This document shows positions 22,688 through 31,928 of a stretch of 64,000 bases of DNA, one piece after another. The stretch is from Solidesulfovibrio alcoholivorans DSM 5433 (GTDB taxonomy: Bacteria > Desulfobacterota > Desulfovibrionia > Desulfovibrionales > Desulfovibrionaceae). The stretch covers positions 124,001 through 188,000 of the forward strand of contig NZ_JNJA01000002.1 in the NCBI RefSeq assembly GCF_000702665.1. The letters run 5' to 3'. Each line of letters begins with the position of its first letter. Position 1 is the stretch's first letter. The notes beneath the pieces are model-generated. The model had not been told where the DNA came from. It did not search any database and saw nothing but the letters and a program-made list of their open reading frames with translations. A program made the position numbers and the translations under genes.

Positions 22688-25189
22688 TCAGGCGACGGGA
22701 CGGGGTGTGAAAAAGCGCAGGCGCAGGGCGTTGGTGACTACCGTGAACGAGGACAGCGCCATGGCCGCGCCGGCGATCATGGGGTTGAGCGTCGGGCCGC
22801 CGAAGATGTGGAGCACGCCCGCGGCCACGGGGATGCCGATGGTGTTGAAGGCGAACGCCCAGAAGAGGTTCTGCTTGATGTTTGCCATGACCGCCCGGGA
22901 CAGGGACAGAGCGGCCGGCACCCCGCGCAGGTCGTTTCGCATGAGCACCACGTCGCAGGACTCCACGGCCACGTCGATGCCCGAGCCCATGGCCATGCCG
23001 AGGTCAGCGGCCGCCAGGGCCGGGGCGTCGTTGATGCCGTCGCCGACCATGGCCGTCTTGCGCCCGGAGCGCATGAACCGGCCGACTTCCTCGGCCTTGC
23101 GCTCGGGCAGCACCCGGGCGATCACCTGGGCGATGCCGAGCCTGCGCGCCACGGCCTTGGCCGTGCGCGCGTCGTCGCCGGTAAGCATGGCCACTTCCAC
23201 GCCGTCGCGGGCCAGGGCCGCGACCACGGCCGCGGCTTCTTCGCGCGGCGTGTCGGCCACGGCGAGCACGCCCGCGAGCGCGCCGTCCACGGCCACGCGC
23301 ACCGGCGTCTTGCCCTCGTCGGCCAGGCGCGCCTCGTCCGCGTCGGCGGCGGTGCCGGCGAAAACGCCCTGGGCGGCGAGAAAGGCCGCCGTGCCGACCA
23401 GCACGTCGCGGCCGCCGATGCGCGCGGCCACGCCCTTGCCCGGATGGGCCTCGAAGCGTTCGGGCGCGGGCAGGGCCAGGCCCTTGTCACGCGCCGCCGC
23501 GACCACGGCCTGGGCCAGCGGATGCTCCGAGCGCGCCTCGGCCGCCGCGGCCAGGGGCAGCAGGTCCGCCTCCGGGAAGCCCTCGGCCGCGATCGCGTCG
23601 GTCAGTTCCGGCCGGCCGTGGGTCAGGGTGCCGGTCTTGTCGAAGACGATGACGCGCACGTCGCCGGCGGTCTGGAGCGCCGCGCCGGATTTGACCAGGA
23701 TGCCCAGGCGCGCGCCGCGCCCCATGCCGACCATGATCGAGGTCGGCACGGCGAGTCCCATGGCGCAGGGGCAGGCGATGACCATGACGGCCACGAAGAT
23801 GCGCAGCGAAAAGGAAAAGCCGGCATGGCCGAGGAAATACCAGCCGAGCCCCGCGACCACGGCCGCGGCCATGACCGCCGGCACGAAATAGAAGCTCACG
23901 GTGTCGGCCAGGTTGGCGATGGGCGCCTTGGAGCCTTGCGCCTGACGCACGAGCGCCACGATGCGCGCAAGGGTCGTGTCCGCGCCCACGCGCGTGGCGC
24001 GCATGACGAGCGCGCCGGTGGTGTTTTGCGTGCCACCGGAAAGCGCGTCCCCCGGTTTCTTGGCCACGGGGATCGGTTCGCCCGTGAGCATGGACTCGTC
24101 CACGCGGGAGTCCCCCTCGACCACCGCGCCGTCCACGGGCACGCGTTCGCCGGGCCTTACGAGCAGCGCGTCCCCGACCTCGACCTCGTCGAGGGGCACG
24201 GTCTCCTGCGCGTCGCCGCGCACGAGGGTGGCCGTGTCCGGGGCCAGGCGCATGAGCGCGGCGATGGCCCCGGAGGTCTTGAACTTGGCCGAGGCCTCCA
24301 GGTACTTGCCGAGGCTGATCATGGCGAGCAGTACGCCGGCGGATTCGAAATAGAGGTCCATGGCCCGCCCGGCCGGGTTCGAGCCGGCCAGCAGCAGGCC
24401 CAGGTTGACCAGGCTGTAGGCCAGGGCTGCGCCCGTGCCCATGGCCACGAGGCTGTCCATGTTCGGCCCGCCGCGCAAAAGCGCCGGGATGCCGTCGAGG
24501 TAGAAGCGCCGGCCGATCCAGACGATGGGAAGCGTAAGCGCCAGTTGGGTGAGGGCATAGGTCGCCGGGGCGCTGTCCGGGTGCAGGAAAGAGGGCAGGG
24601 GCAGGCCGAGCATGTGGCCCATGGACAGGGTCAAAAGCAGCGCGCCGAGGACCATGGCCGGGATCAGTGCGCGTTTTTGCGCGGCGAGCGTTTGCAGCGC
24701 CTGTTTCTGGCGCGCGGCGAAGGCCCCGCCGCCGTCCTTGGCGGGCGACGCGCTAAAGCCCAGATCCGCGATGGCTTCCCGCAGCTTGCGCCGGGAAAGG
24801 AGCGCCGGGTCGAAGGTGAACACTCCCGTTGCGTCGGCCAGGTTGACCGAGGCCGAAACCATGCCCGGCAGCTTTCCGGTCACGCGCTCGATGCGTGAGG
24901 AGCAGGCCGCGCAGTGCATGCCGGAGATGTCGAGTTCCACCGTGGCGTTTTCCGGCGCGGGAGCCCCCAGGGAAAACCCCAGGTCCGCCACCCGCCCGCC
25001 GATGTCGTCGAGGCTGACGGTTTGCGGGTCGTAGCGCAGACGCAACGACTCGTCGGCCAGGTTGACGGAGGCCTCGGCCACGCCGGGGACGCGCGAGAGC
25101 ACGCGCTCGATGCGGCTCGAGCATGCGGCGCAGTGCATGCCGGAAACGGGAAGCAGCACGGAAGTGGGGGGGGCATCGGATTTTGCCAT
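22688..25189 (-). CDS. copA: Copper-exporting P1B-type ATPase
   Basis: An 833-residue heavy-metal pump. Two N-terminal HMA domains each carry [14 protein letters not shown], binding Cu(I) through CxxC. Then come the paired helices, the TGEPIPV actuator loop, the transmembrane CPC motif in [15 protein letters not shown], the phosphorylated Asp in DKTGTLTHG, the HP dipeptide in [20 protein letters not shown], and the final helices with NxxG and MxxSS ([15 protein letters not shown]), which mark the Cu(I) subgroup. It exports cytoplasmic copper. The start is either ATG 25189 (MAKSD) or ATG 25207 (MIITGG); neither has a clear ribosome site. A Fur-box-like sequence overlaps the upstream start, which favours 25189. 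No chaperone or CueR/CsoR gene is adjacent. Confidence 0.95.
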   Translation of the reverse strand: MAKSDAPPTSVLLPVSGMHCAACSSRIERVLSRVPGVAEASVNLADESLRLRYDPQTVSLDDIGGRVADLGFSLGAPAPENATVELDISGMHCAACSSRIERVTGKLPGMVSASVNLADATGVFTFDPALLSRRKLREAIADLGFSASPAKDGGGAFAARQKQALQTLAAQKRALIPAMVLGALLLTLSMGHMLGLPLPSFLHPDSAPATYALTQLALTLPIVWIGRRFYLDGIPALLRGGPNMDSLVAMGTGAALAYSLVNLGLLLAGSNPAGRAMDLYFESAGVLLAMISLGKYLEASAKFKTSGAIAALMRLAPDTATLVRGDAQETVPLDEVEVGDALLVRPGERVPVDGAVVEGDSRVDESMLTGEPIPVAKKPGDALSGGTQNTTGALVMRATRVGADTTLARIVALVRQAQGSKAPIANLADTVSFYFVPAVMAAAVVAGLGWYFLGHAGFSFSLRIFVAVMVIACPCAMGLAVPTSIMVGMGRGARLGILVKSGAALQTAGDVRVIVFDKTGTLTHGRPELTDAIAAEGFPEADLLPLAAAAEARSEHPLAQAVVAAARDKGLALPAPERFEAHPGKGVAARIGGRDVLVGTAAFLAAQGVFAGTAADADEARLADEGKTPVRVAVDGALAGVLAVADTPREEAAAVVAALARDGVEVAMLTGDDARTAKAVARRLGIAQVIARVLPERKAEEVGRFMRSGRKTAMVGDGINDAPALAAADLGMAMGSGIDVAVESCDVVLMRNDLRGVPAALSLSRAVMANIKQNLFWAFAFNTIGIPVAAGVLHIFGGPTLNPMIAGAAMALSSFTVVTNALRLRFFTPRPVA

Positions 25190-25192
25190 GCC

Positions 25193-25211
25193 GCCAGTGA
25201 TAATCATTTTC
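25193..25211. promoter_or_regulatory. Fur-box-like sequence at the copA start
   Basis: GCCAGTGATAATCATTTTC matches 15 of 19 positions of the classical Fur box (GATAATGATAATCATTATC), including the whole central TGATAATCATT. It overlaps the first of two possible copA start codons. In this GC-rich genome such an AT-rich word is conspicuous, but a single site next to a copper gene may also be coincidence. Confidence 0.35.
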
Positions 25212-25314
25212 GACAAGGATGCAACCGTATCGCGGCCCTGGAGGCGGGCGAGGCTGGCAATCGGGGGCCTTTGCGAGTATGCATGGAAAAAGAGACGGCA
25301 AAGGAGCCCCGGGC

Positions 25315-25680
25315 ATGCAATCCGACGAAATGGCTTCCTTTTGGGAAGCCCAAGGCCGTGAGCCGAACAGGTGGGAGCGGCTTCGCGACGTGTTCGAGAA
25401 GCTGCGCATGGTGCTCGACATGCCCGCGCTGTGTCCCGGCGGCAGCGGCGATCTGTTGGAACAGCTGGAACAACGCCTGCTCGAGGCCGGACAGCTGTTT
25501 CCCGAGCCGGATTGGCTGTCCGTGGATACGGCTGCTCCCGAAGGGATAGAGACGTATTGCGCGAATCATGTGGGCGCGGCGCTTTCGATACTGCTTCGCG
25601 CCGTGGAAACGCTGGCCGAGCGGCACGCGGGGGAAGCCGCCGCCTGCCCGGGCGCGGGCGGGGAGACGCCGCGCTCCTAG
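25315..25680 (+). CDS. Small protein of unknown function
   Basis: A 121-residue soluble protein starting at ATG 25315 with AAGGAGC nine bases upstream; the frame is open earlier but without a ribosome site. It is helical: [18 protein letters not shown], then [15 protein letters not shown], then [16 protein letters not shown]. It has two cysteines (CPGG and YCAN) but no recognisable domain. It is divergent from copA and its 5' end is close to the Fur-like site. Confidence 0.55.
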   Translation: MQSDEMASFWEAQGREPNRWERLRDVFEKLRMVLDMPALCPGGSGDLLEQLEQRLLEAGQLFPEPDWLSVDTAAPEGIETYCANHVGAALSILLRAVETLAERHAGEAAACPGAGGETPRS

Positions 25681-25763
25681 GACGCGAAAACGCTCCGACC
25701 ACGGCCCGGGGGGCTGCGGAGGCGGCTGCAAAACGTCCGCCAGAGGCCTGATATTACACGAAA

Positions 25764-25791
25764 AAGGGGTTATGCTTTCGCATAACCCCTT
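25764..25791 (-). terminator. Terminator of the tRNA-Pro gene
   Basis: AAGGGGTTATG (25764-25774) pairs with CATAACCCCTT (25781-25791); on the minus strand the stem is followed by TTTTT. It begins 9 bases after the encoded CCA end of the tRNA. Confidence 0.85.
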
Positions 25792-25799
25792 GAAATGTC

Positions 25800-25877
25800 T
25801 GGTCGGGATGAGAGGATTCGAACCTCCGACTTCTGCGTCCCGAACGCAGCGCTCTAGCCAGACTGAGCCACATCCCG
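25800..25877 (-). tRNA. tRNA-Pro, anticodon CGG
   Basis: On the minus strand the 78-base sequence folds as a cloverleaf: acceptor CGGGATG/CATCCCG, D stem GCTC/GAGC, anticodon stem CTGCG/CGCAG with loop TTCGGGA (anticodon CGG, reading CCG codons), and T arm GGAGG-TTCGAAT-CCTCT. A discriminator A and the CCA end are encoded. It has its own promoter and terminator. No integrase or duplicated tRNA 3' end is seen nearby. Confidence 0.96.
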
Positions 25878-25891
25878 ACGTGGAGAAAAGG

Positions 25892-25920
25892 CTTTTAGAG
25901 CATCGGGCGGGCTTTGGCAA
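25892..25920 (-). promoter_or_regulatory. Promoter of tRNA-Pro
   Basis: On the minus strand TTGCCA (25920-25915), 17 bases, TAAAAG (25897-25892); the tRNA 5' end is at 25877, about 7-8 bases past the expected transcript start. Good spacing and position for sigma-70. Confidence 0.65.
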
Positions 25921-26043
25921 GCACTAATCTCGGTTGTCAGAACGGCCGGAGTCATCTAATCATGTTCGACGGCACGGGCCGACCGGAAAACCGCCGCCTT
26001 GGCGGGACGCCGGGGCAGGCCGACAGCCCGTCAGGAGACATGC

Positions 26044-27135
26044 GTGATCAAGGTAGTGGTGGTCGATGATTCGGCCTTCATGCGCAAGGCCCTTGCGGCC
26101 ATGCTGGGCAAGGACCCGGAAATAGAGGTCGTGGCCACGGCCCGCGACGGCGAGGAGGGGCTGGAGATGATCCGCCGCCACCAGCCCGACGTGGTCACGA
26201 TGGATATCGAGATGCCGCGCATGGACGGGCTCACGGCCCTGCGGCACGTGATGATGGAGATGCCGCGCCCGGTGCTCATGGTCAGCTCCCTGACCACCGA
26301 AGGGGCGGAGGCGACGCTCAAGGCCATGGAGCTCGGGGCCGTGGACTTCATCCCCAAACAGCTTTCCAAGGTGTCGCTGGACATCGTCAAAATCGAGGAC
26401 GAACTGCGGGCCAAGGTCAAGACCATCGCCCGCCGCCGCATGAGCCACCTCGCGCGGGCGCCCCTGTCCGGCCGGACCCGGCCGGCACCGGCCCCATCGG
26501 CGGGGGGCGTTTCCGCCGCCGGCGAGCGGCCCGCGCGCCCGGCCCGTCCCTCGGGCACGCAGTGCCGGGACCTCGTGGCCATCGGCGTCTCCACGGGCGG
26601 CCCGCCGGCGGTCCAGAAAATGCTTTCCGCGCTGCCCCAGGATTTCCCGGCCGGCATCCTCATCGCCCAGCATATGCCCGCCGCCTTCACCGGCCCCTTT
26701 GCCAAACGACTTGACGGCGTGTGCCGCATCACGGTCAAGGAGGCGGAGGACGGCGAACGGTTGCAGCACGGTGTGGCCTACGTGGCCCCGGGCGGGCGGC
26801 ATTTGCGCATCGACCAGAAGGTCAGCCGCATCGACGTGCGGGTGGTCGACGAACCCCGGGAAGCCTTGTACAAGCCGTCGGCTTCCGTATTGTTCGATGC
26901 CGTGGCCGCGGGCGTGGGCCGGCGGGCGCTCGGGGTGGTGCTCACGGGCATGGGCAGCGACGGCCTGGAAGGCATGCGCACGCTCAAGGCCAAGGGCGGC
27001 CGCGCCCTGGCCCAGTCCGACTCCACCTGCGTGGTCTACGGCATGCCCAAGGCCATCGTGGACGCGGGGCTTGCCGACGAAATCGTGGATATCGACGACA
27101 TGGGCGAAGCCATCCTCCAAAACCTCTACAAGTGA
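26044..27135 (+). CDS. cheB: Chemotaxis protein-glutamate methylesterase CheB
   Basis: A 363-residue response-regulator enzyme that removes methyl groups from chemoreceptors and can deamidate Gln. The start is the GTG at 26044 (VIKVVVVDDSAFMRK), with AGGAGA upstream. The receiver domain has DD at the acid pocket and the phosphorylated Asp in VVTMDIEMPRMDG. A Pro/Ala-rich linker (about 145-180) leads to the esterase with catalytic Ser in AIGVSTGGP, His in AQHMP and Asp in TGMGSDGLEGM. It opens a seven-gene chemosensory cluster; the next gene starts 29 bases on. Confidence 0.96.
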   Translation: MIKVVVVDDSAFMRKALAAMLGKDPEIEVVATARDGEEGLEMIRRHQPDVVTMDIEMPRMDGLTALRHVMMEMPRPVLMVSSLTTEGAEATLKAMELGAVDFIPKQLSKVSLDIVKIEDELRAKVKTIARRRMSHLARAPLSGRTRPAPAPSAGGVSAAGERPARPARPSGTQCRDLVAIGVSTGGPPAVQKMLSALPQDFPAGILIAQHMPAAFTGPFAKRLDGVCRITVKEAEDGERLQHGVAYVAPGGRHLRIDQKVSRIDVRVVDEPREALYKPSASVLFDAVAAGVGRRALGVVLTGMGSDGLEGMRTLKAKGGRALAQSDSTCVVYGMPKAIVDAGLADEIVDIDDMGEAILQNLYK

Positions 27136-27164
27136 CCGGCCCGCGGGCCGGGTGAGGACGCGGC

Positions 27165-29087
27165 ATGGTGGACTGCAACGAACTTTGCCGGAGACTGGGC
27201 AGCGACGACACGGACGTGCTGCGCGACGCCGCGTACGAGGCCGGCGAGAACGGCTGCGTGGAAGCCGTGGGCCTGCTGGCGGGGCTTTTGTGCTCGCGCA
27301 ACATGGGCGTGCAGGAGGCGGCCGACCGGGCCTTGCGCAAGATCGGCGGCAAGGAGGTCGTGGACGCGGTCAAGCCGCTTCTGCGCTCCGACGACGCGCC
27401 GACGCGCAACGCCTCCATGGATATCCTGCGTGCCGTGGGCGCCCAGGACTTCCCCACGCTGATCGCACTGCTGCACGACGCCGACCCGGACATCCGCATT
27501 TTCGCGTCGGACATCCTGGGCTCCACGGACTCCAGGCTGGCCGTCGCGCCCCTGTGCGAGGCGCTGCTCAAGGACCACGAGGTCAACGTCCGCTACCAGG
27601 CGGCGGTGAGCCTCGGCGAGTTGGCCTTCGCCGACGCCGCCGCATGCCTGGGCAAGGCGCTCGACGACGACGAGTGGGTGCAGTTCGCGGTCATCGAGGC
27701 CCTGGCCAAGATCCGCGACGCCTCCTCGGTGGGGGCGCTGGTCAAGGCCCTGGACAAGAGCTCCGACCTCGTGGCCTCCATGATCGTGGACGCCCTGGGC
27801 GAGATCGGCAACATCAAGGCCGTGACCATGCTGCTCAAGCGCATGGACGCCTCGCCCGAGGTGTTGCGCAACAAGATCGTCAAGGCCGTGGTGCGCATCC
27901 TCGGCGGCAAGGCGCTGAGCCTGCTGTCGCCGGCCGAGCGCGAGCGTTTCCGCGACTACCTGCTCGCGGCGCTCGGCGACGACGAGGAGGACGTGCAGGA
28001 CGCGGCCGTGTCCGGGCTCGGATCCGTGGGCGGCGAGGCCGCGGCCGCGGCGGTGCTCGCCCATGCCGCCCATCTCGACCGGGAGCGGCATCCGGAGCGC
28101 TACGAACACGCCGTTGCCGCGTTGCGCGAGATCGGGCTGACCGAGGCCCTGGGCCGGGCGCTGCGCGAGGGCGGCGACGCCAAGCGGCTGGCGGCCCTGG
28201 ACGTGCTCGCGGGCCTGCCCTGCCCGGACTGCGCCGGGCTCATCATGGACGCCTTTCCCGAGCTGCCGGACGGGGCGCGCCCCCTGGCGGCCAAGGCCCT
28301 GGCGGGCATCGCCGGGGAAGAGGCCAGGGACTTTTTCATGACGTTGCTCGACGGCGACGACGAGGCGCTGCTGCTCGAAGCCGTGGCCTTCCTAGGTGGC
28401 AAGCTGCGGCTTGCGGATGCCGGCGAGGCGATTTTCGGCCTGCTCAGCCATCCCTCCGACGCGGTCAAGGAGGCGGCGCTCGACGCCTGCGTGTCCATCG
28501 GAGGCGCGGGGCTCGACGCCCGCTTCCGTGAACTTTTCGCGAGCGAGGAGCCCATGGACCGGCTCATGGCCGTGTACGCCCTGGGCAAGATGGGCGTGCG
28601 CGATCACATGGACGTCATCCGGGCCGCCCTGGCCGACGAGGTGCCCGACATCCGCAAGATCGCCCTGGAGGCCCTGGCCGAGATGTGCGGCCACGAGGAG
28701 GGCGGGCTGCCGCTGATCGTGGCCGGGCTTTCCGACGAGAACCGCGACGTGCGTCTGGCCGTGGTGGAGCTTTTGGGCGGCTGCGACAGCGACAAGGTCT
28801 ATCCGTACCTGGAGCAGGCCCTGGCCGACCCCGACGACTGGGTGCGCATCCGGGCCCTGGAGGCGATAGGCAACCGCGGCGAGCGCGACGCCGTGCCGCG
28901 GTTGCTCGAACTGGCCGGGGAACCAAGCAAGCTCGTGGCGCTCAAGGCCGTGGAAGTGCTCGGCGAACTGGGCGGGCCGCAGGCGTTCGAAGGGCTCCTG
29001 CGGTTCGGCGGCGGCGACGACCCGGAACTTGTCGACGCCGCGGAAGCGGCCATCGCCAGGCTGCGGGACGAGCAAGGGGAGCGCTAG
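27165..29087 (+). CDS. HEAT-repeat protein of the chemosensory cluster
   Basis: A 640-residue protein made almost wholly of HEAT/PBS-lyase-type repeats of about 31 residues, e.g. GLLCSRNMGVQEAADRALRKIG, YQAAVSLGELAFADAA, FAVIEALAKIRDASS and VLGELGGPQAF, roughly 17-19 units by eye. No catalytic motif, signal peptide or membrane span is seen, so it is a cytoplasmic protein-binding solenoid. It lies between cheB and cheR and overlaps neither; the cheR ATG is three bases after its stop, so translation is coupled. HEAT proteins accompany che operons in Desulfovibrio and Myxococcus-like systems, probably as adaptors that tune methylation or kinase output; that role is inference. Confidence 0.9.
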   Translation: MVDCNELCRRLGSDDTDVLRDAAYEAGENGCVEAVGLLAGLLCSRNMGVQEAADRALRKIGGKEVVDAVKPLLRSDDAPTRNASMDILRAVGAQDFPTLIALLHDADPDIRIFASDILGSTDSRLAVAPLCEALLKDHEVNVRYQAAVSLGELAFADAAACLGKALDDDEWVQFAVIEALAKIRDASSVGALVKALDKSSDLVASMIVDALGEIGNIKAVTMLLKRMDASPEVLRNKIVKAVVRILGGKALSLLSPAERERFRDYLLAALGDDEEDVQDAAVSGLGSVGGEAAAAAVLAHAAHLDRERHPERYEHAVAALREIGLTEALGRALREGGDAKRLAALDVLAGLPCPDCAGLIMDAFPELPDGARPLAAKALAGIAGEEARDFFMTLLDGDDEALLLEAVAFLGGKLRLADAGEAIFGLLSHPSDAVKEAALDACVSIGGAGLDARFRELFASEEPMDRLMAVYALGKMGVRDHMDVIRAALADEVPDIRKIALEALAEMCGHEEGGLPLIVAGLSDENRDVRLAVVELLGGCDSDKVYPYLEQALADPDDWVRIRALEAIGNRGERDAVPRLLELAGEPSKLVALKAVEVLGELGGPQAFEGLLRFGGGDDPELVDAAEAAIARLRDEQGER

Positions 29088-29090
29088 TCC

Positions 29091-29969
29091 ATGACCTCGC
29101 TTTTTTCCAAGACCATTTCGCTGCGCAAGGATCTCAAGATCAGCGACGCGGAATTCGCCCAGTTGCGGGACTTCATTTATGCCCAGTCCGGCATCTATGT
29201 GGCCGACAACCGCAAGTACCTGGTCGAGAACCGCCTCGCGACGCGGCTGAAGGAACTCAACCTCAAGAGTTTCTCCGAGTACCACGCGTTCCTGCAATAC
29301 GACGCCGGCCGCCGCCAGGAGCTCAACCGGCTGTTCGAGGTCATCACCACCAACGAGACGAGTTTTTATCGCAACCCGCCGCAGCTCAAGGTTTTCCAGG
29401 ACATGGTGCTCAAGGACGTCCTGGACAAGCTGCGGGCCGCGCGGCAGAAACGGCTGCGCATCTGGTCCGCGGGCTGCTCCACCGGCGAGGAGCCCTACAC
29501 CATCGCCATCATCCTTCACGAAGTGCTGCGCACGGAACTGGCCACCTGGGACATCCGCATCACGGCCAACGACCTCTCCGAAGCCGTGCTGGCCCAGGCC
29601 AAGGAAGGCGTCTACACCGACTACAGCCTGCGCACCACGCCCAAGGAGATCGTGCCCCGCTATTTCACGCCGGACGGCCCGAATTTCAAGATCAAACCCG
29701 AGGTCAAGCGGCTGGTCTCGTTTGGCCAGATCAACCTGAGCGACCGTATGATGCTCAAGCGCGTGGAGCGCTCGCACATCGTCTTTTGCCGCAACGTGAT
29801 CATCTATTTCGATGACGAGATGAAGAAGAACGTCATCACGGCCTTTTACGACAACCTGCTCCCCGGCGGCCAACTGCTCATCGGCCACTCGGAATCCTTG
29901 CACAACATCTCCCGGGCCTTTCGTCCGAAGCATTATCCCGGCGCCATCATCTACGGCAAGGAGGAGTGA
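29091..29969 (+). CDS. cheR: Chemotaxis protein methyltransferase CheR
   Basis: A 292-residue SAM-dependent methyltransferase for receptor glutamates, the counterpart of CheB. The N-terminal helical domain (LRDFIYAQSGIYVADNRKYLVENR) precedes the catalytic domain with TTNETSFYRNP, the SAM-binding WSAGCSTGEEPYTIA, ITANDLSEAVL and FCRNVIIYF. All are standard. It starts three bases after the HEAT gene. Confidence 0.96.
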   Translation: MTSLFSKTISLRKDLKISDAEFAQLRDFIYAQSGIYVADNRKYLVENRLATRLKELNLKSFSEYHAFLQYDAGRRQELNRLFEVITTNETSFYRNPPQLKVFQDMVLKDVLDKLRAARQKRLRIWSAGCSTGEEPYTIAIILHEVLRTELATWDIRITANDLSEAVLAQAKEGVYTDYSLRTTPKEIVPRYFTPDGPNFKIKPEVKRLVSFGQINLSDRMMLKRVERSHIVFCRNVIIYFDDEMKKNVITAFYDNLLPGGQLLIGHSESLHNISRAFRPKHYPGAIIYGKEE

Positions 29970-30010
29970 GGGGACATGACGGCGGACGTCGATGACGGGA
30001 CACACAGGCG

Positions 30011-30778
30011 TTGACGCCACGCGTACTGGCCATAGCGAACCAGAAGGGCGGGGTGGGCAAGACCACCACGGCCCTGTCCCTGGCGGCAGCGCTGGCCATG
30101 ACGGGCCGGCGGATCCTGGTCATGGACCTCGATCCCCACGGCTGCGCCTCGGCGCATGTGGGCATCTTTCCCGAGGCCGTGGCCGCTTCGTCGGCGGAAG
30201 TGTTTTGGGCCGCGTCTCCCGGGGCCGTGCCCTGGGAACGCGTGGTGACGCGGCCGGAGAAGGCGGCGTTCGATCTGGCTCCGAGCCATGCCCGGCTGGC
30301 GGACATGGAATGGGACCTGCGGGAACGCAAGGGGAAAGGCGTGCTGCTGCGTGAAGCTCTGGCGTCGGGACCGGCGTACGACCATGTGCTGCTCGACTGC
30401 CCGCCCCATACCGGGGTGGTGCTGGTCAACGCCCTGGTGGCCGCGGACCTGTGCGTGATCCCCATCCAGACGGATTTTTTGGCCCTGCACGGCGTACGCA
30501 ACCTTTTCGACACCATGCGCGCGCTCAACGCCGCGCTGCCGCGCCCGGTGCCCTTCCGCGCCCTGGCCACCATGTGCGACCGGCGCGCCAGGGCCTGCCG
30601 ACGGGTGCTCGCGCTTTTGCGCGAGAAATTCGTCGGCCGCATGTTCGAGACGATCATCGGCCTGGATACCAAGTTCCGCGAGGCCAGCGCCGCCGGGTGC
30701 GTCATCCAGGACATCGCCCCGGACAGCCGCGGCGCGCGCGAGTACGATGCCCTGGCCCAAGAGGTGCTTTCTCTGTGA
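30011..30778 (+). CDS. ParA/MinD-type ATPase (ParC-like)
   Basis: A 255-residue deviant Walker ATPase: NQKGGVGKTTTALSLAA (with the signature Lys), MDLDPHGCAS as the A' motif, and VLLDCPPHTG as Walker B, then PIQTDFLALHGVRNL. The only possible start in frame is TTG at 30011, because a TGA lies at 29993 in the same frame and no ATG or GTG intervenes; that implies low or regulated translation. In Vibrio and Rhodobacter, ParA-like proteins coded inside che operons segregate and position chemosensory arrays. Its stop overlaps the GTG of the next gene, a CheW with an N-terminal extension, matching the ParC-ParP pairing. There is no parB nearby, arguing against plasmid or chromosome partition. Confidence 0.88.
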   Translation: MTPRVLAIANQKGGVGKTTTALSLAAALAMTGRRILVMDLDPHGCASAHVGIFPEAVAASSAEVFWAASPGAVPWERVVTRPEKAAFDLAPSHARLADMEWDLRERKGKGVLLREALASGPAYDHVLLDCPPHTGVVLVNALVAADLCVIPIQTDFLALHGVRNLFDTMRALNAALPRPVPFRALATMCDRRARACRRVLALLREKFVGRMFETIIGLDTKFREASAAGCVIQDIAPDSRGAREYDALAQEVLSL

Positions 30779-31512
30779 GCCCGACCCTGGAAGAATACTT
30801 CAAGGACTCCGTGTCCCTGCCCGAACCGCATGCCGGCGGCTTCACCGATGCGGAGCGGACTTTTCTCACGCGCTACGTGGGCGCGGATTTCGAGGCCGTC
30901 CTCGCCCGGGAAGGGCTGTCCCGGCCGTCGGCCGTCACCTCGGTCACCGGGCTCCTGCCGCCGCCCGCCGCGTCCGGCAACGGGAGCGCGCCGGCCGCGC
31001 CCCGGACCGATGCCGCCGACGCTGCGCCCGCGCCCGCGTCCGTGGACGAGGAAGCCGCCCTGGAAGAAGCGATGCACGAGGCCCGGGAGCTCAAGCTCGT
31101 CGGCTTCCGGCTGGCCGGCCAGGAACTGGCCGTGCCCATCGCCCGGGTGCAGGAGGTGCTGCGGGCCATGCCCGTCACCCGCCTGCCTGCCGCGCCGCCC
31201 CACGTGAAGGGCATGCTCAACCTGCGCGGCCGGGTCGTGCCCATGATCGATCTGGCCGGCATCATGGATTTTTCCGGTGCGCGCGGCGAGGACCGCTTCA
31301 TCATCGTGTGCCGCTGCCGCGGGATGCTCGTGGGGCTGCTCGTGGAGGCGCTGACCACGATGCACCAGGCACGGGGGGAGGATGTGGAGTGGGGCCTCGA
31401 GGCCCGGGCGGGCGTGGCTTCGGAAATGGTTTCCGGACTGCTCAAGGTCGGCGACCTGCTCGTGGCCATCCTCTCCGTTGACAGTCTTTTTCAAAAGGTT
31501 TTGAAGAGTTGA
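30775..31512 (+). CDS. cheW: CheW-like coupling protein with an N-terminal extension
   Basis: A 245-residue protein. The C-terminal 145 residues are a CheW domain (KLVGFRLAGQELAVPIARVQEVLR, LPAAPPHVKGMLNLRGRVVPMIDL), linking receptors to CheA. The first 100 residues are unusual: an acidic start (SPTLEEYFKDSVSLPEP), then a segment FTDAERTFLTRYVG, then a Pro/Ala-rich linker. Vibrio ParP has the same plan (N-terminal region, Pro-rich linker, CheW-like domain) and is encoded next to the ParA-like ParC. The start is GTG 30775, overlapping the ParA stop by four bases (GTGA). ParP-like function is inference; a CheW role is secure. Confidence 0.88.
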   Translation: MSPTLEEYFKDSVSLPEPHAGGFTDAERTFLTRYVGADFEAVLAREGLSRPSAVTSVTGLLPPPAASGNGSAPAAPRTDAADAAPAPASVDEEAALEEAMHEARELKLVGFRLAGQELAVPIARVQEVLRAMPVTRLPAAPPHVKGMLNLRGRVVPMIDLAGIMDFSGARGEDRFIIVCRCRGMLVGLLVEALTTMHQARGEDVEWGLEARAGVASEMVSGLLKVGDLLVAILSVDSLFQKVLKS

Positions 31513-31524
31513 GGAGGTAGGTCG

Positions 31525-31893
31525 ATGCCCAAGCATATCCTCATCGTGGATGACTCCAAGACCGTGCGCAACCTTGTGGCGTTCATCATGCGCAAGGAAG
31601 GGTTCAAGGTGACCGCCGCCGAGGACGGCCTGGACGGGCTGGAGAAGCTGTACACCGATCCGCAGGTGGATCTCATCATCACCGACATCAATATGCCGCG
31701 CATGGATGGCATCACCTTCATCAAGACCGTGCGCGAACAGGACGCCTACCGCGATACGCCGATCGTCGTGCTTTCCACCGAGGGCGAGGAGCGCGATATC
31801 CATGCCGGCCTTTCCATCGGGGCCAATCTGTACATGGTCAAGCCCGCCCAACCCGAAGTGATGGTGCGCAACGTCAAGATGCTGCTGGGATAG
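31525..31893 (+). CDS. cheY: CheY-type response regulator
   Basis: A 122-residue stand-alone receiver: [13 protein letters not shown] acid pocket, phosphorylated Asp in [12 protein letters not shown], Thr in VVLSTEG and Lys in MVKPAQPE. With no output domain it acts by protein contact, either on the flagellar motor or on another target of this cluster. It has GAGGAGG upstream and lies 12 bases after cheW. Confidence 0.95.
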   Translation: MPKHILIVDDSKTVRNLVAFIMRKEGFKVTAAEDGLDGLEKLYTDPQVDLIITDINMPRMDGITFIKTVREQDAYRDTPIVVLSTEGEERDIHAGLSIGANLYMVKPAQPEVMVRNVKMLLG

Positions 31894-31928
31894 GACGCGA
31901 ACGCCGTCGACAGCCGCGAGGTGCTTTG

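Noticed and set aside
25800..25877. tRNA-Pro as an integration (att) site
   Set aside because: No integrase gene, no direct repeat of the tRNA 3' end and no change in gene type on either side.
25879..26043. Sigma-54 promoter before cheB (TTGGCAAGCAC)
   Set aside because: The GG element is present but the -12 GC is missing at the right spacing, and TGGCAA is better explained as the -35 box of tRNA-Pro on the other strand.
30011..30778. Chromosome or plasmid partition ParA
   Set aside because: No parB or parS-like palindromes nearby; the gene sits inside a chemotaxis operon and overlaps cheW.
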